From assembly GCA_035546135.1 (NCBI GenBank), contig DASZWY010000254.1:1-6109 (forward strand): a stretch of DNA of 6,109 bases, written 5' to 3'. How positions within the stretch are numbered: position 1 is the stretch's first letter; every line of letters starts with the position of its first letter. The position numbers and the translations under genes were made by a program. Below the pieces are notes generated by a model that did no database searches, was not told the DNA's origin, and saw nothing but the letters and a program-made list of their open reading frames with translations. Shown one piece after another: positions 1 to 4,875 of the stretch. Source of the stretch: JABDGR01 sp035546135. Its GTDB lineage: Bacteria > Verrucomicrobiota > Verrucomicrobiia > Opitutales > JABDGR01.

Positions 1-1
1 C

Positions 2-1123
2 GTGGACTCGATGATTCCGATTGGCCGCGGCCAGCGCGAACTCATCATCGGTGACCGTGGCACCGGCAAGACCGCCATCGCCATCGACGCCATCATCAAT
101 CAGGCCCTCATCAACAAGGCCGGCGCCGCCAGCGGCGACCCCAAGTTCCGCCCGGTCTATTCCATTTACGTCGCCATCGGCCAGAAGAACTCCAACGTCG
201 CGCGCACGGTCAAGGCCCTCGAGTCCGCCGGCGCGATGGAATACACCATCATCGTCTCCGCGCCCGCCGCCGACAATCCCGCCAACCAGTACCTCGCCCC
301 CTACTCCGGCTGCGCCATGGGCGAGTGGTTCATGGAAAACGGCATGGATGCCCTCATCGTCTATGACGATCTTTCCAAGCACGCCGTCGCCTACCGCCAG
401 ATTTCCCTCGTGCTCAAGCGCCCCTCCGGCCGCGAAGCCTATCCCGGCGACGTGTTCTACCTGCACTCCCGCCTGCTCGAGCGCTCGGCCCGCCTGAACG
501 CCAAGGCCGTGGAGACCCTCTCCGGCGGCAAGGTCAAAGGCTCGACCGGCTCGCTCACCGCCCTGCCCATCATCGAGACGCAGGCCGGCGACGTCTCGGC
601 GTATATTCCGACGAACGTCATTTCCATCACCGACGGCCAGATCTTCCTCGAAACCGACCTCTTCAACCAGGGCATCCGCCCCGCCATCTCGGTGGGCTTG
701 TCCGTGTCGCGCGTCGGTTCCGCCGCGCAAATCAAGGCCTTCAAGCAGGTCGCCGGCCGTGTGAAACTCGAACTCGCCCAGTATCGCGAGCTGGCCGCCT
801 TCGCCCAATTCGGCTCCGACCTCGACGCCCGCACCAAGCAGCAGCTCGAGCGCGGCGCCCGCGTCGTCGAACTCTTCAAGCAGCCCGCCCTGGCACCCAA
901 GCGCACGGAAGTGCAAATCGTGCTCCTGTGGGCCGTGCAGAACGGCGTGTTCGACCCGATCCCGCGCGAAAAGATCGTCGCCGCCGCCGTCTCCTTCGAG
1001 GAATACTTCTCCACCCGCAAGGACGCCGTCCTCAAGAAAATCGTCTCGGAGGGCAAGCTCTCCGACGCGCTGACCGCCGAAATCAAAGCCGCCTGCGAAG
1101 ACTGGGCGCGCACGTTTTCCTGA
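2..1123 (+). CDS. atpA: F1 ATP synthase subunit alpha (5' truncated by window edge)
   Basis: Alpha subunit of the F1 head of ATP synthase. It forms the alpha3-beta3 hexamer on the cytoplasmic face of the membrane and carries the non-catalytic nucleotide sites. The visible 373 residues begin just before the P-loop GDRGTGKT (residues 17-24), which lies near residue 170 in E. coli AtpA, so roughly 150 N-terminal residues (the beta-barrel and the start of the nucleotide domain) lie outside the window. The GTG at position 2 is an internal Val codon, not a start. Further hallmarks are ALIVYDDLSK (117-126, Walker B region), GREAYPGDVFYLHSRLLER (143-161), LTALPIIETQAGDVSAYIPT (185-204), and the family signature PAISVGLSVSRVG (227-239) with Arg237 as the expected arginine finger. 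The loop between INQ and IYVAIGQK is about 13 residues longer than in E. coli. The stop TGA at 1121-1123 coincides with the first bases of an A/T-rich repeat arm. Identification is secure. Confidence 0.98.
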   Translation: MDSMIPIGRGQRELIIGDRGTGKTAIAIDAIINQALINKAGAASGDPKFRPVYSIYVAIGQKNSNVARTVKALESAGAMEYTIIVSAPAADNPANQYLAPYSGCAMGEWFMENGMDALIVYDDLSKHAVAYRQISLVLKRPSGREAYPGDVFYLHSRLLERSARLNAKAVETLSGGKVKGSTGSLTALPIIETQAGDVSAYIPTNVISITDGQIFLETDLFNQGIRPAISVGLSVSRVGSAAQIKAFKQVAGRVKLELAQYRELAAFAQFGSDLDARTKQQLERGARVVELFKQPALAPKRTEVQIVLLWAVQNGVFDPIPREKIVAAAVSFEEYFSTRKDAVLKKIVSEGKLSDALTAEIKAACEDWARTFS

Positions 1124-1139
1124 AATTAAGAATTAAAAA
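1121..1139 (+). repeat. Left A/T-rich inverted-repeat arm of the insertion
   Basis: TGAAATTAAGAATTAAAAA matches the reverse complement of 1540-1559 (TGAAAATTAAGAAATAAAAA) with one single-base gap and one mismatch. Its first three bases are the atpA stop codon. The word TAAGAATTAAAAAG (1127-1140) recurs exactly on the opposite strand at 4012-4025, between atpD and atpC. Read in the frame of the downstream small gene, the arm would encode LKLRIKKEKLKN. From memory, such Lys/Ile/Asn-rich leaders often appear when genes of this family are annotated with too early a start, which would suggest that the A/T arm travels with the family. Confidence 0.65.
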
Positions 1140-1155
1140 GGAAAAATTAAAAAAT

Positions 1156-1467
1156 ATGCATTCGCCGGCTGAGCGCGATTTGAAAGAACGCACTTTCCAA
1201 TTTGCCCGCCGGATTATCCACCTCTTCAACGCCCTTCCAACCAAACCCCTTCACCAAACTCTAGGCCGCCAAGTGCTCCGCTCCGGCACCTCCATCGGTG
1301 CCAATTATCGCGAAGCCTTCCGCGCCCGCTCCCGACTTGAATTCCGCGCAAAAATCGGCGACTGCCTCAAGGAGGCGGAAGAAACCGAATACTGGCTGCA
1401 ACTCCTCCAAGCCAAACAAATCGTCAAACCCGCCCGACTCCAACCCTTGATCCAAGAAACCCAGTAA
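1156..1467 (+). CDS. Four-helix-bundle protein (23S rRNA IVS-type), probably cut short by a nonsense codon
   Basis: This 103-residue protein belongs to the four-helix-bundle family (S23/IVP type, TIGR02436-like) first found in intervening sequences of 23S rRNA; its molecular function is unknown. Family marks are DLKERTFQFARRI (8-20), LRSGTSIGANYREA (41-54) and the helix KIGDCLKEAEETEYWLQLL (66-84). There is no signal peptide or membrane segment. The ATG at 1156 is chosen because it directly precedes the conserved DLKERTF block. Upstream in-frame sequence is the A/T arm and then atpA in another frame. AAGGA lies 13 bases before the ATG, long for a ribosome site. It starts 32 bases after atpA. 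Codon use differs from the atp genes (mostly CAA and AAA). The protein ends at TAA 1465-1467, but the same frame continues with the expected family C-terminus to 1509, giving 117 codons in total, so the gene looks recently disabled or truncated. Family assignment is firm; functionality is doubtful. Confidence 0.85.
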   Translation: MHSPAERDLKERTFQFARRIIHLFNALPTKPLHQTLGRQVLRSGTSIGANYREAFRARSRLEFRAKIGDCLKEAEETEYWLQLLQAKQIVKPARLQPLIQETQ

Positions 1468-1509
1468 CTCATCGCCATTCTGGTCACGATTCGCAACCAC
1501 ACCAAGTAA
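1465..1509 (+). pseudogene. Detached C-terminal tail of the four-helix-bundle gene behind an in-frame stop
   Basis: After TAA at 1465-1467 the same frame reads LIAILVTIRNHTK and then a second TAA at 1507-1509. Members of the family typically end with a helix of the form E-[E/N/Q]-[E/x]-L-x-x-I-[L/F]-V-x-I followed by a short basic tail, which is what results if the stop is replaced by one residue. A Glu codon (GAA or GAG) at the stop position would fit and would need one base change to become TAA or TAG; GAA to TAA is a single G-to-T change. No frameshift is needed. A sequencing error or stop readthrough would look the same. Confidence 0.7.
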
Positions 1510-1539
1510 TCGTCCGCTTCTTCACTTTTTACCTCTTAA

Positions 1540-1559
1540 TTTTTATTTCTTAATTTTCA
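1540..1559 (+). repeat. Right A/T-rich inverted-repeat arm of the insertion
   Basis: This is the partner of the arm at 1121-1139 and directly abuts the atpG start codon at 1560. In RNA the two arms could form a stem of about 19 mostly A-U pairs with one bulge and one mismatch, closing a loop of about 400 bases that contains the small gene. Because the arm occupies the normal ribosome-binding position of atpG, there is no recognisable Shine-Dalgarno sequence there. Confidence 0.65.
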
Positions 1560-2441
1560 ATGAAAGGCATCCGCGAGATTCGCCGCCGCATCAAGGCGGT
1601 CAAGAACACCGCCCAAATTACCAAGGCGATGCAGCTCGTGGCGTCGTCCAAGATGAAGCGCGCGCAGGACGCCGCGCTCGCCAGCCGGCCTTACGCCCTG
1701 TTGCTGTCGCAAATCCTTGAGTCCGCCCTGCCGCGCATGCATGAGACCGAGCATCCGTTCTTCGCGGCCCGCTCAGTCAAGAAGCGCGGCATCCTCGTCA
1801 TCTCGACGGACAAGGGCCTCTGCGGCGCGCTCAATGGCAACCTCTTCCGCCTCATCACCGACATCAAGAGCCAGGATGCCGCCTACGTCTGCGTCGGACG
1901 CAAGGGCGCGCAGTTTGTCGCCCGCACTGGCCGTGAACTCCTCGCTGAGTTCCCCGTCAGCGACAAGGTGGGCTACAACGAAGTGCGGCCCGTTGTCGAA
2001 TTTCTTACCCAGGCCTATCTCGACGGCAAAGTGGACACCATCGAGGTCATCTACGCGCATTTCGTCAACACCCTGCGCCAGGACCCGGCCCTTGCCCCCA
2101 TGGTGCCCTTCCAGTCCTTTGAAAAGGAGCTGGAGAAACTCATTTCCCACCTGGGCAAGCATGCGGAGGACAAAATCGCCGACGACCGCGAAATCCAGTT
2201 CGAGCCGTCCGTCAGCGCCATCATCAACGAGCTGCCGCCCCTGTTCCTCAAGCAGCAGATCTACACGATGATTCTCGCCGCCAAGGCCAGCGAGCACTCC
2301 GCCCGGATGGTCGCGATGAAGAACGCCTCCGACAACGCCAAGCAGCTCGTGGCCGACCTTTCCCTCGAATACAACAAAGCCCGCCAGGCCGGCATCACCC
2401 AGGAAATTCTGGAAATCGCCGCCGCCGCGAGCGCCAACTAA
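1560..2441 (+). CDS. atpG: F1 ATP synthase subunit gamma
   Basis: Gamma is the central rotor shaft of F1. It couples proton-driven rotation of the Fo ring to conformational changes in the beta subunits. The 293-residue length is close to E. coli AtpG (287). The N-terminal helix MKGIREIRRRIKAVKNTAQI (1-20), followed by TKAMQLVASSKMKRAQ (21-36), and the C-terminal helix ASEHSARMVAMKNASDNA (243-260) form the antiparallel coiled coil inside the alpha3-beta3 ring. The Rossmann-like middle has the typical ISTDKGLCGALNGNLFR (81-97). There is no chloroplast/cyanobacterial-type redox insertion. The ATG is fixed by the conserved MKGIREIRRRI start. It follows the right A/T arm directly, with TTCTTAATTTTCA before the ATG and no Shine-Dalgarno match, so initiation probably depends on an unstructured A/T-rich leader or on coupling. 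The gap to atpD is 98 bases. Confidence 0.98.
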   Translation: MKGIREIRRRIKAVKNTAQITKAMQLVASSKMKRAQDAALASRPYALLLSQILESALPRMHETEHPFFAARSVKKRGILVISTDKGLCGALNGNLFRLITDIKSQDAAYVCVGRKGAQFVARTGRELLAEFPVSDKVGYNEVRPVVEFLTQAYLDGKVDTIEVIYAHFVNTLRQDPALAPMVPFQSFEKELEKLISHLGKHAEDKIADDREIQFEPSVSAIINELPPLFLKQQIYTMILAAKASEHSARMVAMKNASDNAKQLVADLSLEYNKARQAGITQEILEIAAAASAN

Positions 2442-2539
2442 ACGCAGAAGTTCTGCCCTGCCGGCCGATATCCAACCCTCCATCAAACAACGCACCTTTC
2501 TTTTTTCCCGCAGAATCATCCGCCAACTTCTACCTTCCT

Positions 2540-3952
2540 ATGAATACCGGTAAAATCGTCCAAGTCATCGGCCCCGTCGTCGACGTCCAATTCGCGGAGA
2601 ATCAAATCCCCGAAATTTACAACGCGCTCGAAGTGTCCGGCCGCGCCGCCTCCAACCGCCTCGTCCTCGAAGTGCAGCAGCACCGCGGCGAGGGCCTCGT
2701 GCGCGCCGTCGCCATGACCTCCACCGACGGCCTTGTCCGCGGCCAGGAAGTCGTGGACTCCGGCGCCCCCATCTCTGTCCCCGTCGGCGAGGGCGTGCTG
2801 GGCCGCATCTTCAACGTCATCGGCGAAACCGTGGACGGCCTCGGCCCGGTCAAATTCGACAAGAAGTATCCCATTCACCGCGCCCCGCCCGCCCTCGTGG
2901 ACCAGGACACGGACGCCACCATCCTTGAAACCGGCATCAAGGTCATCGACCTCATCTGCCCGTTCCTCAAGGGCGGCAAAGTCGGCGCCTTCGGCGGCGC
3001 CGGCGTCGGCAAGACGGTCGTCATCATGGAGCTCATTTACAACATCGCCATGAAGCACGGCGGCTATTCGGTGTTCGCCGGCGTCGGGGAGCGCTCCCGC
3101 GAAGGCAACGACCTCTACCACGAAATGAGTGAAGGCGGCGTCATCAAGCTCGACGACATTTCCAAGTCCAAGGTCGCCCTCGTGTACGGCCAGATGAACG
3201 AGCCGCCGGGCGCCCGTATGCGCGTCGCCCTCACCGGCCTCGCCATGACCGAGTACTTCCGCGACGAAAAGAACCAGGACGTGCTCCTGTTCGTCGACAA
3301 CATCTTCCGCTTCTCCCAAGCCGGCTCCGAGGTCTCGGCCCTCTTGGGCCGCTCGCCCTCCGCCGTCGGTTACCAGCCCACCCTCGCCCAGGAAATGGGC
3401 ATCCTCCAGGAACGCATCACCTCGACCAAGAAGGGCTCCATCACCTCCTTCCAGGCCGTTTACGTGCCCGCGGACGACCTTACCGACCCCGCCCCCGCTA
3501 ACACCTTCGCGCACCTCGACTCGACCATTGTGCTTGAGCGCCGCATCGCCGAGCTGGGCATCTACCCGGCGGTGGACCCCCTCGCTTCGACCTCCAAGGC
3601 CCTTGCGCCCGAGTTCGTCGGCGAAGCCCACTTCAAGGTCGCCCGCGGCGTCCAGCAGGTGCTCCAGCGCTACAAGGACTTGCAGGACATCATCGCCATC
3701 CTGGGCCTCGACGAACTCTCGCCCGAAGACAAGCAGACCGTCTTCCGCGCGCGCAAAATCCAGAAATACCTCTCGCAGCCCTTCCACGTCGCCGAAGTCT
3801 TCACCGGCTTCCCCGGCAAGCTCGTCCCCGTCGCCGAAACCATCCGCGGCTTCAAGATGATCCTCGATGGCGAACTCGACCACGTGAACGAAAACGACTT
3901 CTACATGAAGGGCAGCATCGACGAAGTCATCGCCGCCGGCGCCAAGAAGTAA
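2540..3952 (+). CDS. atpD: F1 ATP synthase subunit beta (catalytic)
   Basis: The beta subunit carries the three catalytic sites that make ATP from ADP and phosphate. All 470 residues are present. The N-terminal barrel starts GKIVQVIGPVVDVQF (4-18). The P-loop is GGAGVGKT (152-159, Lys158 and Thr159). The catalytic Glu is Glu184 in GERSREG (183-189). Walker B is VLLFVDNIFRF (248-258, Asp253). The alpha/beta signature region is PSAVGYQPTL (273-282), Tyr342 in ELGIYPAVDPL is the expected adenine-stacking residue, and the rotary hinge is DELSPEDK (391-398; DELSEED in most homologues). The ATG is chosen because it gives the usual short lead into the barrel. The upstream bases ACTTCTACCTTCCT contain no Shine-Dalgarno sequence. 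Codon use is strongly biased (17 CAG to 4 CAA), as expected for a highly expressed gene. A gene-less inverted repeat follows immediately. Confidence 0.99.
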   Translation: MNTGKIVQVIGPVVDVQFAENQIPEIYNALEVSGRAASNRLVLEVQQHRGEGLVRAVAMTSTDGLVRGQEVVDSGAPISVPVGEGVLGRIFNVIGETVDGLGPVKFDKKYPIHRAPPALVDQDTDATILETGIKVIDLICPFLKGGKVGAFGGAGVGKTVVIMELIYNIAMKHGGYSVFAGVGERSREGNDLYHEMSEGGVIKLDDISKSKVALVYGQMNEPPGARMRVALTGLAMTEYFRDEKNQDVLLFVDNIFRFSQAGSEVSALLGRSPSAVGYQPTLAQEMGILQERITSTKKGSITSFQAVYVPADDLTDPAPANTFAHLDSTIVLERRIAELGIYPAVDPLASTSKALAPEFVGEAHFKVARGVQQVLQRYKDLQDIIAILGLDELSPEDKQTVFRARKIQKYLSQPFHVAEVFTGFPGKLVPVAETIRGFKMILDGELDHVNENDFYMKGSIDEVIAAGAKK

Positions 3953-4021
3953 TTAAAAGGGCCGCAGTAAAAATTAAAAGCCATCCCGCTATTTTTACTT
4001 TTTCCTTTTTTCTTTTTAATT
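3951..4021 (+). repeat. Gene-less A/T-rich nested inverted repeat between atpD and atpC
   Basis: Two nested inverted pairs fill the spacer. The outer pair is AATTAAAAGG (3951-3960) with CTTTTTAATT (4012-4021), ten pairs including one G-U. The inner pair is AGTAAAAAT (3966-3974) with ATTTTTACT (3991-3999), nine perfect pairs around a 16-base loop. The outer left arm overlaps the last two bases of the atpD stop, just as the insertion after atpA begins at that gene's stop. CTTTTTAATTCTTA (4012-4025) is the exact reverse complement of 1127-1140 in the left arm of the four-helix-bundle insertion. It could be a miniature or deleted form of that element, or an mRNA processing or attenuating hairpin. 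There is no long T-run directly after a GC stem, so a classical terminator is unlikely. Confidence 0.6.
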
Positions 4022-4034
4022 CTTACCTCCTCCC

Positions 4035-4490
4035 ATGCCTCTCACCCTCGAAATCGTCACCCCCGAACGGCGGGTCTATCGCGGCAGCGCGGAGTCGGTC
4101 ATTATTCCGACGGCCGCAGGCGAAATCGGCATCCTGCCGGGCCACGTGCCCCTGATGACCCAGGTGACCGCCGGGGAGCTGCGCCTGGCCAACCCCGGCC
4201 CCAACACCGCCCTGCCCGCCGGCCATGCCGATGCCGCCCAGCCCGGCCCCACGCGCCTGGCGGTCGATAACGGTTTTGCCCGCGTCCTCGGCGACGTCGT
4301 CTCCATCATCACCGAAGCGGCGATGGACGAACGCAAGATCGACCTGCAGGCCGCCGTCGACGCCCAGGCCCGCGCCGAGAGAGCCCTCGCCGAAGCCCGC
4401 GAAAAGAAACTCGACCCCGCCGAAATCGAGCAGCTCGAAGCCATCGCCCGCTTCGCCATCGTCCAGCAGTTGCTCAAGAAGAAGAACTAG
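4035..4490 (+). CDS. atpC: F1 ATP synthase subunit epsilon
   Basis: Epsilon binds gamma and the c-ring in the rotor and can restrain ATP hydrolysis through its C-terminal helices. The protein has 151 residues, against 139 in E. coli. The N-terminal beta-sandwich starts LTLEIVTPERRVYRGSAESV (3-22) and contains the conserved GEIGILPGHVPLMT (29-42). The C-terminal helical hairpin spans about 96-150 and ends in a basic KKK. Residues 53-73, between GELRL and LAVDNGF, form a Pro/Ala/Gly-rich stretch about a dozen residues longer than the usual turn. The ATG is chosen because it sits right before the conserved first strand. The upstream bases TTACCTCCTCCC resemble the anti-Shine-Dalgarno itself rather than a ribosome site. 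It is the last gene of the operon, 82 bases after atpD and 56 bases before a strong terminator. Confidence 0.96.
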   Translation: MPLTLEIVTPERRVYRGSAESVIIPTAAGEIGILPGHVPLMTQVTAGELRLANPGPNTALPAGHADAAQPGPTRLAVDNGFARVLGDVVSIITEAAMDERKIDLQAAVDAQARAERALAEAREKKLDPAEIEQLEAIARFAIVQQLLKKKN

Positions 4491-4503
4491 GCGGCGGCGA
4501 CTT

Positions 4504-4525
4504 GGCCGGTCGGTTTTTTCCGGCC
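4504..4525 (+). repeat. Small hairpin after atpC, before the main terminator
   Basis: GGCCGG (4504-4509) can pair with CCGGCC (4520-4525) around a ten-base loop containing six T. The T-run is inside the loop, so this is not itself a standard terminator. It may protect the mRNA 3' end or be incidental. Confidence 0.35.
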
Positions 4526-4546
4526 TGCCACAATGGTCATGCATTT

Positions 4547-4576
4547 GGGCCACCCCACTGGGTGGCCCGCTTTTTT
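4547..4576 (+). terminator. Rho-independent terminator of the atp operon
   Basis: GGGCCACCC (4547-4555), loop CACT, and GGGTGGCCC (4560-4568) form a perfect nine-pair GC-rich stem, followed by GC and six T (4571-4576). It lies 56 bases after the atpC stop and before the tRNA gene, so it ends the atp transcript. Both the structure and the position are as expected. Confidence 0.92.
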
Positions 4577-4591
4577 GCATACGACCTTATC

Positions 4592-4620
4592 TTTACCCGG
4601 CTAAGCTAACTTGCTAGTCT
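4592..4620 (+). promoter_or_regulatory. Candidate sigma70-type promoter for the tRNA gene
   Basis: TTTACC (4592-4597, four matches to TTGACA) and TAGTCT (4615-4620, three matches to TATAAT) are separated by 17 bases. An extended -10 TGC precedes the second box. The following CGCGGGC would be a GC-rich discriminator, typical of tRNA and rRNA promoters under stringent control. Transcription would start near 4627, about 38 bases before the tRNA. The operon terminator just upstream makes a separate promoter necessary, but the boxes are weak and the exact placement is a guess. Confidence 0.35.
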
Positions 4621-4664
4621 CGCGGGCAACCTGAAGGCCCCATCGCCCAGGCTTGAATTGTTTT

Positions 4665-4737
4665 GGGCCCGTAGCTCAACGGTTAGAGCAGAGGACTCAT
4701 AATCCTTGGGTTGCCGGTTCAAGTCCGGCCGGGCCCA
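4665..4737 (+). tRNA. tRNA with CAU anticodon (elongator Met or Ile2)
   Basis: A complete 73-base cloverleaf is visible. The acceptor GGGCCCG pairs with CGGGCCC. The D stem is GCTC/GAGC with an eight-base loop. The anticodon stem GAGGA/TCCTT (one G-U) holds the loop CTCATAA with anticodon CAT at 4698-4700. The T stem GCCGG/CCGGC holds TTCAAGT, and the discriminator is A. The CCA end is not encoded; the gene is followed by C and six T (4739-4744), which may end the transcript. The lack of a C1-A72 mismatch and of three G-C pairs in the anticodon stem rules out the initiator. Elongator Met and lysidine-modified Ile2 share this loop. The GGTTAGAGCAG stretch and TTCAAGTCC resemble E. coli Ile2, so that identity is quite possible. 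Confidence 0.95.
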
Positions 4738-4794
4738 CTTTTTTCGGCAGAGGGGAAGCTCGGAGCGCGGCTGACAAGTTACCGCGGGGCCAGT

Positions 4795-4834
4795 AAAGCA
4801 AACCGCCCGCCAGGGATTGCTCCAGGGCGGGCGG
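4795..4834 (-). terminator. Hairpin terminator of the - strand PEP-CTERM gene
   Basis: On the - strand, CCGCCCGCC (4834-4826) and GGCGGGCGG (4811-4803) form a perfect nine-pair stem. Inside it, GGA and TCC can add three pairs around GCAA. The stem is followed by TTTGCTTT, an interrupted T-tract. It begins 41 bases after the stop codon of the - strand gene. On the + strand the stem is followed by AAAA, so it points leftwards. A second, smaller hairpin (CGCAG 4839-4843 with CTGCG 4854-4858) lies between it and the stop. The rest of the tRNA-to-stop interval shows nothing else I can name. Confidence 0.65.
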
Positions 4835-4875
4835 AAAACGCAGGCCGTTCAGGCTGCGGGATAAGACTGGCCGCT

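Larger units (their letters stand above)
1121..1559 (+). mobile_element. Putative IVS-like insertion: A/T-rich inverted arms enclosing a four-helix-bundle gene
   Basis: The atpA-atpG junction, normally short, is opened by about 440 bases. The outer edges are near-perfect inverted repeats, TGAAATTAAGAATTAAAAA (1121-1139) and the reverse complement of 1540-1559. They enclose one small ORF of the family first known from intervening sequences in bacterial 23S rRNA. The arms are almost pure A/T while the flanking atp genes are strongly GC-rich. The enclosed gene also differs in codon use: 8 of 9 Gln codons are CAA, against 4 of 21 in atpD. The edges fall exactly at the atpA stop and directly before the atpG start, so neither gene is broken. 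I see no target-site duplication and no transposase. Mobility is inference from structure; the inverted arms and the foreign-looking codon use are seen directly. Confidence 0.45.

Noticed and set aside
457..1113. A 218-codon open frame antisense to atpA
   Set aside because: It is a Ser/Arg/Thr-rich shadow of the conserved alpha-subunit sequence.
928..1155. Longer start for the four-helix-bundle protein, reaching back into atpA
   Set aside because: The upstream part is out-of-frame atpA followed by the A/T arm; family conservation begins at DLKERTF just after the ATG at 1156.
2444..2456. Short palindrome GCAGAAGTTCTGC just after atpG
   Set aside because: Six pairs with almost no loop and no T-run; too small to call a terminator or operator, and it shares nothing with the two A/T-rich inserts. 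The rest of the atpG-atpD gap shows no feature I can name.
1773..2519. A 248-codon open frame antisense to atpG
   Set aside because: It is a codon-bias shadow of atpG with no recognisable domain.
2516..3883. A 455-codon open frame antisense to atpD
   Set aside because: It mirrors the strong third-position GC bias of atpD; the Asp/Gly/Val/Ala-rich sequence has no family resemblance, and atpD is certain on the other strand.
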